64,000 nt of DNA from Rotaria socialis (lineage: Eukaryota; Rotifera; Eurotatoria; Philodinida; Philodinidae): the NCBI GenBank assembly GCA_905331475.1, contig CAJNYU010001005.1:124001-188000 (forward strand). Direction: 5' to 3'. This document shows, piece by piece, positions 10,170 to 23,591 of this stretch (positions within the stretch are counted from its first letter, which is position 1; each line of letters starts with the position of its first letter). The notes under the pieces were generated by a model. The model was not told the DNA's origin, ran no database searches, and worked only from the letters and a program-made list of their open reading frames with translations. A program made the position numbers and the translations under genes.

Positions 10170-10826
10170 TAATTCATAATGTATCATATGATAATCGATG
10201 TGTTCATTTGTTTCAATAGATTGATGATGCAGCACGAGTTGTTTTTTATTTAATATAGAATAATTTAATTAAATAAAAATTTTAAATAAATAAAATAAAA
10301 TATTTTTATTTAAATTCTAAATGTTTTTGTTCTTTCATTTATCGATATTTCGTCCTTGTTAATACGGACATTTACGAGATTGTTGTTGTTGTTGTTTAGG
10401 TTATGTTGATGTTTATATTAAATAAAAAAACAACTCGCGCTGCATCATCAATCTATTGAAACAAATAAACATATCGATTATCATATGATACATTATGAAT
10501 TACATGAACAAGCAGCAAACAATTATATAAAATCGAAGAAAAACAACAGCAACAAACAATTCAACTTGAGAAATATCTGGTTATGAATTTATGTCAAACA
10601 TCAGGAAATGGTCGTGGAACTGATAGGAAAACATCAGGTTGTGGATAAGAAACATAAAAATAGATCAAAACAACAACATCCATATAACCAAAACTACAAC
10701 AACAATTTCGTAAATGTCCGTATAAATAAGGACGAAATATCGATACCTGAAAGAACAAAAACATTTAGAATTTAAATAAAAATATTTTATTTTATTTATT
10801 TAATTAAATTATTTTATATTAAATAA
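10170..10826. repeat. Interleaved inverted repeats X-Y-X'-spacer-Y'
   Basis: X (10170-10256) is repeated inverted as X' (10415-10502), sharing TAGATTGATGATGCAGC. Y (10257-10412) is repeated inverted as Y' (about 10668-10826), sharing ATTTCGTCC...GGACATTTACGA and long AAATAAAATA runs. The arms are nearly identical. The order X-Y-X'-Y' is not a simple palindrome. The 165-base spacer before Y' holds a short coding-like piece (QQTIQLEKYLVMNLCQTSG). Y' runs directly into copy 2 of the 341-base element. Confidence 0.65.
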
Positions 10827-10828
10827 AA

Positions 10829-11170
10829 AAGCTATTAGCGTAATCCCTGTGGGATTAAAATGTGAAACACGATGAAGCTTCTTTTCTGGAATTCGTCTAT
10901 CACGATCACTGATGGTCTGTGGAGCTTCTCTGTTACGGTCTGTATTATGATGTATGGAGTCTCTAGAAACCATCACAGACCATTACAGAGAATTCAGAAA
11001 GCATCACAGACTGTTACAGAGAAATTTAACAATTATTAATTAATTGTTAAATAATTAATTAACCAATTAGCCGATCAATTAATTTCTCTGTAACAGCCTG
11101 TGGGGGGGGGGTCCAAATTTCTACCCTATATACTTCAACACTCCTTTCAGATCGTGTTTCACAAAACATT
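10829..11170 (+). mobile_element. Copy 2 of the ~341-base element, uninterrupted
   Basis: Starts AAGCTATTAGCG and ends ACAAAACATT. It aligns with the reverse complement of 4667-5249 and lacks the 242-base insert, so it gives the empty site (CTCTGTAATGGTCTGTGATGG read on the minus strand). It has the same inverted CTCTGTAAC words around an AT-only core. It is non-coding, in opposite orientation to copy 1 and 5.6 kb away. Confidence 0.75.
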
Positions 11171-12420
11171 CTGTGATGAATACTTTCGGGTAGACATACG
11201 CATCGATAGAGGCACGAAATGATGCGATATTCTTCTTGTTTTTCTTTGTTCTGAACTAATCAATGATTCAATGTACAAGGAAAGCGACTTCTTTAATATT
11301 TGCACCAATTTTTTTTTATAAAAATGCTCCTATTTAGATAATCATTTCTTTAGATTATTCATCAGTACAAAAAGATTTTAAAATGCAATAAAACTATCAA
11401 TAGTCATAATTACTTTGAGAACTTAAGGCAGAATGAATAGAAATAGTAAAGGAAAATATATGAAGAAATCCTACAATAACTTTAGCTATTAACTTATTAT
11501 TTGCTGTAATTAAATGTTTTACATTCTACTGATTATCTATATTTATCTCTGCTGTTTTTTTTTCTAAGAATTTTTGAAAAATTGAACTTTTCAACATAAC
11601 TGAATAATCAACTTGAGATTGTATTTTAACTTCAATTTTCAATAGAAGTAGTTTATTATGAGAGGTTCAACTAAAGGAAGAAAATGTATCTTTTTCTACT
11701 TTCATTCTATGATAGAAACACTGAAGCACTCAGAAACTTCTGAAATAAACTAGCTGCACCGATAACCTAATTTATGGAAATTTCCAAGTCAAAACCCCTA
11801 CAATAGCTTTCATCATGAGCTGAGAACCACTAAAGGGTTTTATTTTTCAAAAATTCGATACTGTTAATTTTTCAACATTTACCGGCAGTTATCAAATAAA
11901 TTTAACCTCAAAACAGAACCGGTTTAATACAAAAAGATATTGCCCTAACAATCTATCAGAATTTCGAAAATCGACTACTGTCCATCAATGATGTACGCAA
12001 CAAAAAAAAATCGCTTATTTCAGTTTAACTTTTAAAAATATAATAAATTATCTATTTTAAATCAATACATTGTATTAGCATAAAATCCTGTTATTATTTT
12101 GATTTTCGTAACTTGAGAAAATATAATGACCATTAGAAGTACTTCGATTATAGAGAAAAAAACAGCAAGGAAAGTGAAGACAATTTGGTATAAAATTTAT
12201 ATTAATTTCTCTTTCATTTTATTAAATATACTAATGATGCACACAATGAACAATCACTTTTTTTTGACATCGATGTATATGTATAGATATAGATATATAC
12301 AAATTTAAAAAAAACACGAGCTCTAAGATGGTTACACATAATGATCGAATAATATCGATCATATGCGAACAAAAATAGTTAATTGTATTTCTGTCTGTCT
12401 CTCTCTCTCTCTATTACATA
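11171..12420. other. Intergenic stretch downstream of GPCR gene
   Basis: No gene supported. It contains a short CT run near 12400, just 3' of the receptor stop codon. The last part may be 3' UTR of the minus-strand GPCR. Confidence 0.45.
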
Positions 12421-14987
12421 TTATAAATTTGGCGTTATTATATCAGTTAAACCATACGGTTTAATTGTTTTAGCAAAGGCTGTTCTTTCAAGATTCGAAC
12501 GAAGCAATGGAGTTGTTTGTTGATTTTTCATATTTTCAACAAATGAAACAAGTGCAGAATTATGTTTAACTGATCTTGTTGGTGAATCAAGTAACATAAT
12601 TGATGTTGCTTGTGTTACTGAACTCATACGTGGTTCAACAGTTTGATGATGATAACAGGTTAGAAAATTTTCATCTTGTTCATCATTAAACATACTGGAA
12701 TTTTGACGTAGTCGTTGTTTTTGATTTGTTAATGGAATTTCTGATAACGAATAAGCACTGCAAATACTTTGACGATAAGTACAAGTTTGTGATAAATTTA
12801 TCGATGGTCTTGGCGCAACTATTACTCTTGTATAACGTTTACCATTCGAATAGAAATGTTCATGTAGACCCTGTGATGGACTATGACGTAGCATTAATTT
12901 TTTTGCACGTTTGCTTAAACGTTGTGATGATGATGTTGATGTTGATGACGATGAAAATAGTAAGAAATAATGGCAACTAAATAAACGACGAAGTTCGTGA
13001 CGAAAAACTCTCCCAGTAAATGCATACAGGAAAAAGTTTGAAGCTAAACAGAAAAAAAAAGATTTAATTCGTTGACTTTTAGCTTATTTCTAAATGTGAC
13101 GTACAATGATTTAAATATTGAGATATTTCAGCTATAATTTTTCCAATGGCTATTCCAGCGTTTAATGTTGTCGATCGGTGATTAATATCACTGTAAATAG
13201 CATCGATTAATTGCATTATTGATATTGGCATTGAACAGATACAAAACGCAAATGATACAGCTAGCAGCATCGTTGTTAAACGACGATTAACTCGTCGATA
13301 TGCTAATGCTTTTGTTGATGTATGTTTTTCTTGTTGATATAAATGAAGTGAACGTAAAGGATTGCATTTAGATTTCTTATTGGATTTCTTTATACTAGCA
13401 TTTGTTGTTGATGTTGACGAAAATGACGTTGAATTAGATTTTGTATTGTAATTAGCATGACTATCATTTGTTGTTTCTTGTTGTAAATATTTATTTGTGT
13501 TACGTGCATTTAATAAACTTTTTATTATTAATATATTAAGTGTTATTAGAAGTGTAAACGGGCAAAATGAATATTTAAATGAATCAATCCACGTAAAATA
13601 TCTTATAAATAATGATTGATCATTCAATGGCATACAATGCGATAGTGTTGATGATAAATGAAATGTCCATAGGAAATGTGAATTTATCAAGAAAAATACT
13701 GTAAATACAAGTAATAACATATAACGTGCACGTTTTATTGTACAAACTTGACTAGCACGTAGAGGCTGAGAAACAGCTATGTATCGTTCGAATGTCATTG
13801 CAACTGTAATCCAAACACTAGAAAATAGATGCGGCTTTTTTTTTTACTGGCAATCCTTTTCAAACGGATCAATTTCTTAAAAATAGACCGAGTATTTAAA
13901 ACAAAAATAATAAGACTTGATCAACTTCAAACTGAAAAAACTTTGCTAAAGAATTCGCTCAATTTTTTATTTGCCCTTGAACTTTCAGTGCAGTTGAAAA
14001 ATTAAATAGCCATTATTTCGATCAATAGTTCTATATATGTCCATAGATAATGTGTAATGGACTTGAGAGTATCCGGAAAGATTCAAATGAAACAAATGTT
14101 TATTTGCGGAAATAATGACCTTTCAACACACATAGCTACTTGACACAGATATGTCACTTTGATCGCATGTGCTTAACAGTTTTATATTTCAAAAAAGAAA
14201 AGACTATTTCTGTTTGAATATTATATTAGGATATTTTAAGAGATATTCAACTTATCTTCGTAAACAATCACGAATAGCATGCGCATGACTTGATCTTCTA
14301 GGCATACTTAAAAGTGAATCGAGCATTCTTTAAGAAGATCACAAATTAATTCTAGAGACTCGTTCATATGACTCCGATTCAGCTATTTTTAGTCTTACTC
14401 AAATATATAGTCGTGTCGTCAAATCGTACGTTACAATGTTCGTAGTTCGTGTGCTAGTATCAGTTGATTAATTTGTCTCGAGGCAAACAGAAACTCGTTT
14501 GCATCATGATTATAATCTGTTACGTAGTTTTATTGATACAAAAGAAAACAATTTGAAAGTCAGAGTGCCTATAATACTTATCTGATTTATCTATTAAAGA
14601 TACTTGAGAGAGAAAGAAGAAAAAAAGAATCAAACTTTGTCTTGCTTACCTACAATCAGCAAAAAAGAAAAATCCAAATGTGCCTAATTTACAGCACATA
14701 TTACAAGCTAAAATTGGTCTTTGTTTGTCTAACAATTCTAACCATCGATTGAGACAACCGATCCAAAGAACAAATGTATCAGCAATAGCCAATGCAGCCA
14801 TGTAGAAACATGATGATGAATGTCGCATACGACCTCGTCTCATAACAACAAATGTTAAGGTATTACAGGTAGTACCAATTAATAATAAACATGGCAATAT
14901 AAATTCTTCACTACGTGAAGCTATTTGAACATAACGATTATCAGACATAAAATCTGAAGTATTTGTTAATATTGTTGTACTGTTCAT
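12421..14987 (-). CDS. Rhodopsin-family GPCR, neuropeptide-receptor-like (paralogue 1)
   Basis: Three exons (14987-14650, 13817-13105, 13043-12421) join in phase to 557 residues. The introns are 832 and 61 bases. The N-terminus carries NST and NTS glycosylation sites. TM1 has the TCNTLTFVVMRR pattern with Asn1.50, and TM2 has ALAIADTFVLW with Asp2.50. TM3 ends in ERY (123-125) just after the first splice. TM6 is MLLAVSFAFCICSMP. TM7 has NHSSNFFLYAFTGR, a NPxxY variant with Phe for Pro, followed by an amphipathic helix 8 (VFRHELRRLF). The third intracellular loop is long and Ser/Thr/Asn/Lys-rich. The layout resembles the FMRFamide-receptor and GPR139-type groups, but the ligand is unknown. It is a paralogue of the receptor at 23592-28528, which points away from it. 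Confidence 0.86.
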
Positions 14988-16493
14988 ATTTGTATCGTAA
15001 TAATTTTACAAAAAGATAATAGTTACATCTTAAAACTAAAATATAAATGAAGAAGAAGAACAAAAAAAAGGAAAGAAGGAAGAAAGTTACGATGGTAAAT
15101 CGTGATATGGTAGTTGACGTTAAAATGATCACCATCATATGATCGTTATCTTTCACGTTCGAAACGCATTGTTCGCTAGAGGCTTGTCATTAATGAAGGT
15201 CTACTAGCGTGCACATACTTACGCCAAGTCGAGGGCAGCGTTTTTGCCATGCCTTCATCAGAGAGGTTAGAGGTTATAATAAGCATATCAGATTTTAGAT
15301 TTCTGCTTAATATCTGTTGTCAAAATATCTCATGGAGAAATTCTATTCTTTCTGGGAAGCATAAAAATGTGCATGGACAGAGAGAAAAAAAAATGCATCT
15401 ATAGTTAAAAATAAAAGATTATACAATTATCTATTTTTCACTCTTCAATAGATCATTATACGATGAAATATATTTTCTTTATGTCTTCATCTTAATGCAT
15501 ACATATGTCTATGATAAGGATAAATTCTCACGCAATTCTACTTATTTCTTTTTCCAATTAAATTAAAGCTTACAGATATTAATGATGATATGGTACATAA
15601 CTCATCTCAGTCTTAATCAATAATCATCTGATGTTTTTCTTCACGCGCCGAAGTAGTCTACGTCATTATCTATTCAGATTTCGATCACGATATAAATACA
15701 ATATCAACGTTGTTTTTTTTTCAGAAATTGTTTTTCATAAAAGCAAAGGTTGAATTTTTCTCTCGTGATGGTTTATATTATATTTTAGTAATAATATATT
15801 TTAATAGCTTTGCATAAATATATATACTAACTAAAAATAGTCTGACGTGCAACAATAGAATAATATCCTTTACTCGCTTGTACGATTCTACTTCGGAGTC
15901 AGGTATTGTTAAACTCGGACGCAAATTATCTCACATGACTTGTCATCAATATAAAACAATTAAACACATTAGGAAAAATATGATCCATTCTCATAGAACG
16001 ACTCTGTCTGAATTGTTTTCTATAATGAGGGCAAAAGATACTGAAAAATAAAAATAAAAATAGAAAAGCGCGAGCATATCTACTTACATCTAATAAAAAT
16101 ATATAGATCTCTAGAATCAATGGGAAAGAAAATTTTAATTCTCAAATAATTTTAATCCTCGAAAAATTCGCCCGATGACAAGATTAAACATCATAGTGAA
16201 TTCTGAGCTTCGGAATGAAGAAAATGACTTGATTTTTTTTCTTGAGCATAGAATAAGAAAGAGGATACATAGTCTTAGCAATAAACCAAACCACAAGTCA
16301 AAATCAAATTATGATTTGATGGTCGTTCCGCGTACGTACATACACACATAGATATATAAAGAGAGTCGAATTACTCTTATTCATTCATTCATTTTTTGCC
16401 TCAACGACGTATCTACTCAGCCGAACTGTATGTAGTCGGAAAATAGTTTCACTACCCCGATTACGCAACTCGCAAGCGTTTCTTCTCTATACG

Positions 16494-16524
<31 letters not shown>

Positions 16525-18907
16525 ATCATTCGCTCAACCCATTACAATTCCTGCTTTCTCGTTCGTCTCAAATATACATGCTTACATCTCCTTTCTTTTG
16601 TCGGATGAATGGGCGTCTCTCATTTGTCTTTATAATATGAAATAAGTCGACGCACTTCTCATCATCATTCGAAAGAATAAATGACAATGGAAAGATCAAT
16701 AATGTATTTTGAATTTTCTCAAGATTATACGTGTGATTGTATAAGAGTTCATCATTGTCTCGTAGTTAACTGAATAAACAAACAAGTGAACAAACATTAT
16801 AACGTAGTCATTTATTAGTCATCACCTTTCTCGTTTACTTAGAAAGTTGACTTTTAACGATCAATGCCAGACATATCAATTATTTTATTTTATGTAGACA
16901 AATTTTCATATAAATAGTTCTAGTTCATGATGTCTAGCACATCTAGAGACGTATTTTGGATAACTGTTCAAGGTCAATTTGATTAAGATAAAGAAGAGAA
17001 GTATCAGTCATGTTGATAAGTGCCTACGGGCTAGCAGACATGACATGTATAAATAACGACGAGCATGAATAGAAAAAGGGCAATATTAAATAATTGATTA
17101 TACACTGTTGATGATTATTGATTTATATTTACCATCTTATATATTCAAATGACACAAACCGAATGAGTACATCATATTTTTCTCTAGATAACGCCACAGA
17201 ACGTGAAAAGGATTTACCTTATTTCTTTAGAATTGATGAATAGGAAAAAAACTAAAATAAATCTCATTTCTATCAAATGCTGATGCTACAGTTTGTTTTG
17301 TTGTTGATGTAGCCAATCAAACAAGCATGTATTAACTTCTTATTTCATCAGAACAGTTAAGTCTACTCTAGAAAATTAAAATAGAAAGAATTAAATTAAC
17401 AGTTGACGTAAATCAGTGACGTACATGTTCATCTTTTTCATAGTTTTCTCTTTCGAATAGTATTGGGGCAAAAAAAAATCTTCATTTCAAATATTTCGTC
17501 GTCAACACTTTTTTGTTGATGTGTAGCAGCCGACGTCAAAAATTCTTCAACGAATATCTAAAGGAAGTGATTGATACACGTATATATATATAAATACATA
17601 TTCATGACAGACGTCAAGGACTAAATGGTCATTCACAAACTTCAATTTAGATAAATGAGCGAACTGTTGATGACGGCATAGAGGAAACGAACGATGATAT
17701 TGAACAGAGTACAATGCTTGGAGCAAACATATGTCCGGACATCGAGTTCTATTGGATTGCATCACCATTATGAATAGTGTGTACAATATAGTTGCTACCG
17801 TTCACTCGCTGAACAATGTTTTATGGATACATTCAATTATAGAAATGCCATACATTAAGAATAGTCGACATTGCATTGCGGAAATTCTTTTGTCTAATAG
17901 ATTTAGACAATCGAATATAGATTATTTCGGAAACAAAAAGAAAACAGAAATTATATTGTTTAGAAAATAAATTGTTATCATTCGAATGGTATTTTTCTTT
18001 TTAATAAACATAAATATCTGTTTGTGAATTTTTGATTTCTGCTAATTGATAATACTACATGAAATCCGGTATCTTGATAATCAATAATCTCTATGCAAAT
18101 AAAAGAAAAAGAAAAGAAGAAGAGACCTCTATATTGTATTATGATTTAATGGCCTTGAACGTAATAAAAAGAATACAGAAAAACTGAGTAAAGAAGTTGA
18201 TCATTTAAATATGTATGATAATATAATATAATAAATGGAATTCGTTAATAGCATTCTATCGGACAACTTAGAGACATATTTTTTCTATTTAATGCATATT
18301 TTCAAAACACAAAAGACCTTGATCGCTTGACTACTTCAATATCTCTCGCAGATTAAATGGTCTTGTCAACATAATGAATGGATTGGCTTCTTCTTTTTTT
18401 TTTCTTGAATAGAAAATTAATTTATTATAATTATTTTCATGGTCAGCATCATATCAATTTCAGCAAGATAGTTAGGCAAACATTGACATGGTCAAATTAT
18501 CATGTCTAAAATACTAGATACTATCTTTTCATACGTGTGTAATATCTATTTAGTAATAGACAAACTAGAAAATGCTTTATGCCAGTAAATAAATCTGAAT
18601 TTATCGGAGAAGAAAATTAAAGAGAAATATGTATCATGTCAGTCGTGTCCTATTTGCGGCAACATCCAAGGTTTCTATGAATTCGAATTGAATCGAGATG
18701 AAATACAGGGCTTTGATTGAGTAACTAGATTTAATTTTATGCACATCATTCGAAGAAAGAAGACGATGATTCAATTAATAATCCCTGTAAGATGATACTA
18801 ATTTTCTTTTTCTTCTCGAATAGTTCAATGATAGTTTCATTACTTTAAGAATAAAATAATACTGCCTTTTTTGTTTCTATTTCTCAATCTGCCACAAAAT
18901 CATCTAT
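14988..18907. other. Intergenic stretch, probable upstream region of GPCR 1
   Basis: No coding chain seen. A CT tract at 16494-16525 lies in a slightly more CpG-rich part (about 16400-16620) that could be promoter or 5' UTR of the minus-strand receptor. This is inference from composition only. Confidence 0.4.
16494..16525. repeat. (CT)n microsatellite
   Basis: An almost pure CT dinucleotide run. It codes for nothing. Confidence 0.9.
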
Positions 18908-19197
18908 CCAGGTCGAACAATCATATTGTGAGATCTAATAAGATCTTGTATATGATCTTGTACGATCATTCGAAAATCTGACAAAAAAATCGTAGTTCCT
19001 GAGATCTTAAATCAAGTCGCACAATCAGATTTTTGAAAGATGTTACACATTAATAAGATCTTTCAAAAATCTGATTGTGCGACTTGATTTAAGATCTCAG
19101 GGACTACGAGTTTTTGTCAGATTCTTGTAAGATTTCATCCATATTCGAAGAGCTTGTATGCGTTTCATAAGATCTTGTGTCAGATTTTTCGACCTGG
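18908..19197. mobile_element. Palindromic element D with CCAGGTCGA tips
   Basis: Perfect 9-base inverted tips CCAGGTCGA and TCGACCTGG, flanked by CTAT on both sides (18904-18907 and 19198-19201), a likely 4-base target duplication. Arms 18978-19041 and 19058-19120 are near-perfect inverted copies around a 16-base loop, so transcripts or single strands would form a strong hairpin. It is rich in AAGATCTTGT-like words, unlike A, B and C. Non-coding. Confidence 0.78.
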
Positions 19198-22100
19198 CTA
19201 TTGTTAAATGATAACATATTTGCAGAACTTGTTCTTATTAAGTGGCATAAGTATTCGTCTTAAATTGTTATAACTTTCAAGAACAATATTTTATTTTTAA
19301 ATTACTATTTTGCACGCACGGAATCTTAGGAGTGTCTGCTCTTAAATTCTAACTAACACACGACATGCATGTGTTCGTGGTATTTATTCTAGTTTGATAT
19401 TATTGAATATAAATTATTAAGTAGTAAATATTCTCGATGAATTACTGATGAATTAATAGACGATAAGCGAAAAAAACAAGAATAATTTTGAAAATCATTT
19501 CGTTGCATGCACGAGCAATAGACATTGAATTTTCAATAATTCAAAAGAAAATCACATTAAAATTACTAGACTATACAGGTTTTATTTTACTCCTACTCAT
19601 TTAAGCGAAGTAAAATGTACGCAAAGGAAAATATGAAATCCTCAGTGAAGTCAACATCTGGACAATGATTGCACTTAAAATGTCAAAACAATTAAGTAAC
19701 TCATTTTTGTTCTGTTATGCTAAGAAGAATCATTTCAAATATCTAGACAAAAGAAAGCCTGTCACTTCATAGCCTATGACAAGTCTAATGCCTTATATTC
19801 GAAGAAAAAAAGTCTTAGTTAGTAACTGAAAAACTTCGGCAATTCCTTATGACAATACTTAGAAGACCTTTTCTTATATTTAGACCATCTGTTCCGTAGT
19901 AAAAATCAACTATGCAGCGCAATGATTAAATCCTACTGTTAGTATTTGTCTGTCGATATAATTAGTGTTTTGCCATTCTGTTTCATTGATAACAAACTTC
20001 CGTCAAGCTATCGGTAGTGTAAGTCCATCTTGAATCAATCGAAAATTCCTGTATACACGAAAAAACTCAGCAAGGACTTCATCGTGTCATCTTAATCGAT
20101 TTATTCAGCAAGTATCTAGAATGAATACGTTTCTGTTGGAAAGTTCATTTATTATAGAATTGCTTTGTGGCATGGAATTAATTGATGATATTAATAAAAA
20201 AAAATAAAATAGAGAAGTTTATTTCAAGTACTTTGCCGATATTTAGGTGCAGTGAGACCAGAGTAGGTTTTTTGTTTTGAATTTTCTTGTTATCGTTTAT
20301 TTTTATTCTTGTGAGTAAATGATTAAATATTTCTATTCTGTTTTGTGTTTTCTTTTCTTTCAAAAGCACAGTTGTTCGTTTATTTTTTTAAAGATAACAC
20401 ACAAATATATTTGTGGGAGTTATTTGATAATGAGAACCAAGAGTAAATTGATATATTTATATATGTATGTATGCATGTGTGGAAAAGTAATATAATATCT
20501 TTTTTGTTTTCATTCATTTACAGTTACAAGAGGAGTCAAAGCTGAGACTAGTTGTCGATATTAATAAAATGTTAATGATGAAATTTTTCAAGCATAGAAA
20601 ATCTCCTGGGAATATTCTAAAATCGATGTGTATGAAAAGAATTGATTGACATTCATATATATATATATATATATTTCAGTTTTTCGTCTCATATGTCTTT
20701 TAGGTAAGTCTATTGAAATTTTTATTTGATTAATAGTTACAATTAAATTATTGAAAAAACCCCAAAAGTTTCTCTTTCAGTTAATATTAATCCTTCTCTT
20801 CCCCGAAAAGCAATGCGTTTTAATCTAAGTATTAGTTTTTCTATGAAAACATTCTTTATTCATATTCTTGCTAGTATTCATAGTTTCTAGCATGGCATAT
20901 TGAGATATTTCTATCATCGTTCATATTAAGAAATGTCAGATAAACTAAATAGTATGACACAAAAAATAGAGATGTCTGCTCATGTACGCATTTGTTTTTC
21001 AATACTCTTCAGTCTAATTATTTCAATCATAAACGTAATTATTACTAGTGGTTCTTTTCGATTATATATATGCATCTTAGACATCTTTATTTTCTTATCG
21101 ATGCTTCATATTGTTTGCTTGTTACAATAATTCATTTTGAATAATTGATGACGGTAATGATTGGTTATGTTCTTGAGCATAAGGTTTTATTGGCGTCTGT
21201 CAGTGATGACATGCAGAAGAGAAAAGACAAACACCATCCAATTTACTGTCGCATATAGATTTTAATGGTTTTTGATGAGTAGTTCTTATCAGTAGAAATA
21301 GTTTCTATCAGCCTTTGTTTAGTTTGTTTTAGATATATATATATATACTATTAGATATTGAAATCCTTCGTTTATACTTATTTATGAAAAGACAGAAAGA
21401 TAAAATAAAAGGCTTTAGTCCATATTTGGAAATGAGAACTGAACAAGATAGAGCTAGAATAAGCCCGAAATTATATTTGCTCAATCTTACAGTTCATGCT
21501 TCTTGCCATTTTATTTTAGAATATGATGATTTTCTTTTTTTCCGTAGATTCATGAGAAAAATAAGAGAAGTTGCTTCGATTGTTCGATGAGGCAAAGCAC
21601 GGAAAGTCTCTATAAAAGCTACTGCATGTATGCTCTATATAATTACAGATCAATCTAAGACGGTAACGTGATTTTGGATATGTATTTACGTGACAGGAAA
21701 TAAATGCATCATTATTCATCTAGCGCGTGTTCTTCACAGAATTCGTTTCCGACAGATTGCACTTTTTTACGTATATTTTGTACTGTAGAACGTGCCCTTG
21801 AAGTTAAGACTTCTTGTTGTTCATGATTTACTTTTCTTCCTATTACACTTCGGTATTGGAGGATAGGTTGTTTCTATAATGAATATAATATCTATGGTTT
21901 CTATAGAAAAAAAAAAGAAGAAGAAAGAAACTTGTGAAAAAAGCGAAATGATTAAAGATGCCAGAACGACTTTTACTTCTAGAAAATCAGCAACAACAAG
22001 ATATAATCATTAAATTAAAAATCACAGATAGCCCGAGTTCATCACATCTTATCTGTTATCTAATTAGTTTCTTATTAATATTATCTCGGTTTCTTTTCTC

Positions 22101-23591
22101 TAATAGGTTTTTCATTGGTAATTGCAGCGATTTGTTTTCTCTTCATATTTTTTTGTTTTTCTCCAAAGGTTATTAATTCCTAGACACAACCTATTTAACA
22201 AAAAAAGGAAAAAATAGATCTCTTCAATAGATTTGTAAGTATTGCGCTATTATCTATATAAGCCAATAATTCTTGTTGTTAGAATAAAAGAAAAGAATTG
22301 CCATTCAAATAAACGACAATAATCATTGGATATTACTTCAATGAAAAAACAGCCTTCGCTTAGCAATGCTACATTCAAAACAAAGTCTCTAGAATAGAAA
22401 GCACCAAAGAACATCGACGAATAAGATTTGGTTTGTCGTATTTTTTTTGGATTGAATTTTACAAAAGAAAATTCTCGATTGAAGCTAAAATGATTGTTGA
22501 TATCTTGCTAGTATAATGTAACTTATGACAGGTTCCCATCAAAAGCATATATTAGCAACACATTAAGGCACTTTCTCGTTGTTTTTCTATCGAAATACTT
22601 AGAAACAATCTCATTTTCTTTTTGCTACTTATTATTTTATCGGCAGACGAGTTATCAGTTGGTTAACTTGAGATTTTTTGCGTATAGATAATGACGTGAT
22701 TATTATTCACTGGAAAATGAGAGGACAAGCTATGATCTATTGAGGAAGAAAAAAGAAAGATAAGACATCTTTAGACAAGGTGAAACTCACATTTCCTATT
22801 AAGAAATCAGATATTCTTTTGTTTTACAGGACTTCCTATGATTTAAATTTTTCTGTAGACTCGCATAACCTGTCAGAATTATGAAGAAAACATGCTATGT
22901 TTTTTTTGTTTTAAAAGAGCAAAGAATAAAGAAGTTTCATAATTATGCTCAATTCATACAAGAAAAAGTTACATCCTGCCTATTGGTGGGGGAAAAGTAG
23001 TTTGGTTATGTTCTTTTAGTTTCCAAAGATACAATAGTAGGAGAGATTTACTATTTTGTTATTTTTTCCTAAAGAAAAAAACCTATGTGTGCTAAGATCG
23101 TGATGAACGCGGTACATTTAGTTCAATTGTAAAATTTTCTTGGAATTCCTTACATTTATTTTGTGTGTGAGAGAATTGTTAAGAAAAGAGAAAAAAGTGC
23201 TTCAGTTTTTAGAATATATTCATCTTGTAGTAACATCATCCGGTAGTTATTTTGCTCGAATAATCATATTGTTCTCTTAGAATATACGGAACAATTTCTC
23301 TTTACAAGGATTATTTGCATTTTTTATATTCTGATGTTTTTACCTCAGACACTTATGTTGATCCAGAGAAGAAGGGTAAAAATTTCTCAAGTATATATGT
23401 TTTATCCTCAAAATGAAAATTGGAAAAACAAATTATTTGTTTTCAATTCATCATTTCACATTCTTTTCCTTCTTCTTCTTCTTTTTCTTTTTATATAAAT
23501 AATAAAACATGCTGTCGTGATATATCTTCTTTCATATTTGTGTTTTATAGTCATTGTAGATGATATAGAAAACGAATAAAACTCCAATCAA
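19198..23591. other. Intergenic stretch, upstream of GPCR 2
   Basis: AT-rich. Short open frames here lack domains, splice continuity or compositional signs of coding. TA runs occur near 20660 and 21340. No gene supported. Confidence 0.45.

Noticed and set aside
17547-17970. Overlapping 79-codon frames on both strands
   Set aside because: They mirror each other, have no domain, and show no exon chain on either side.
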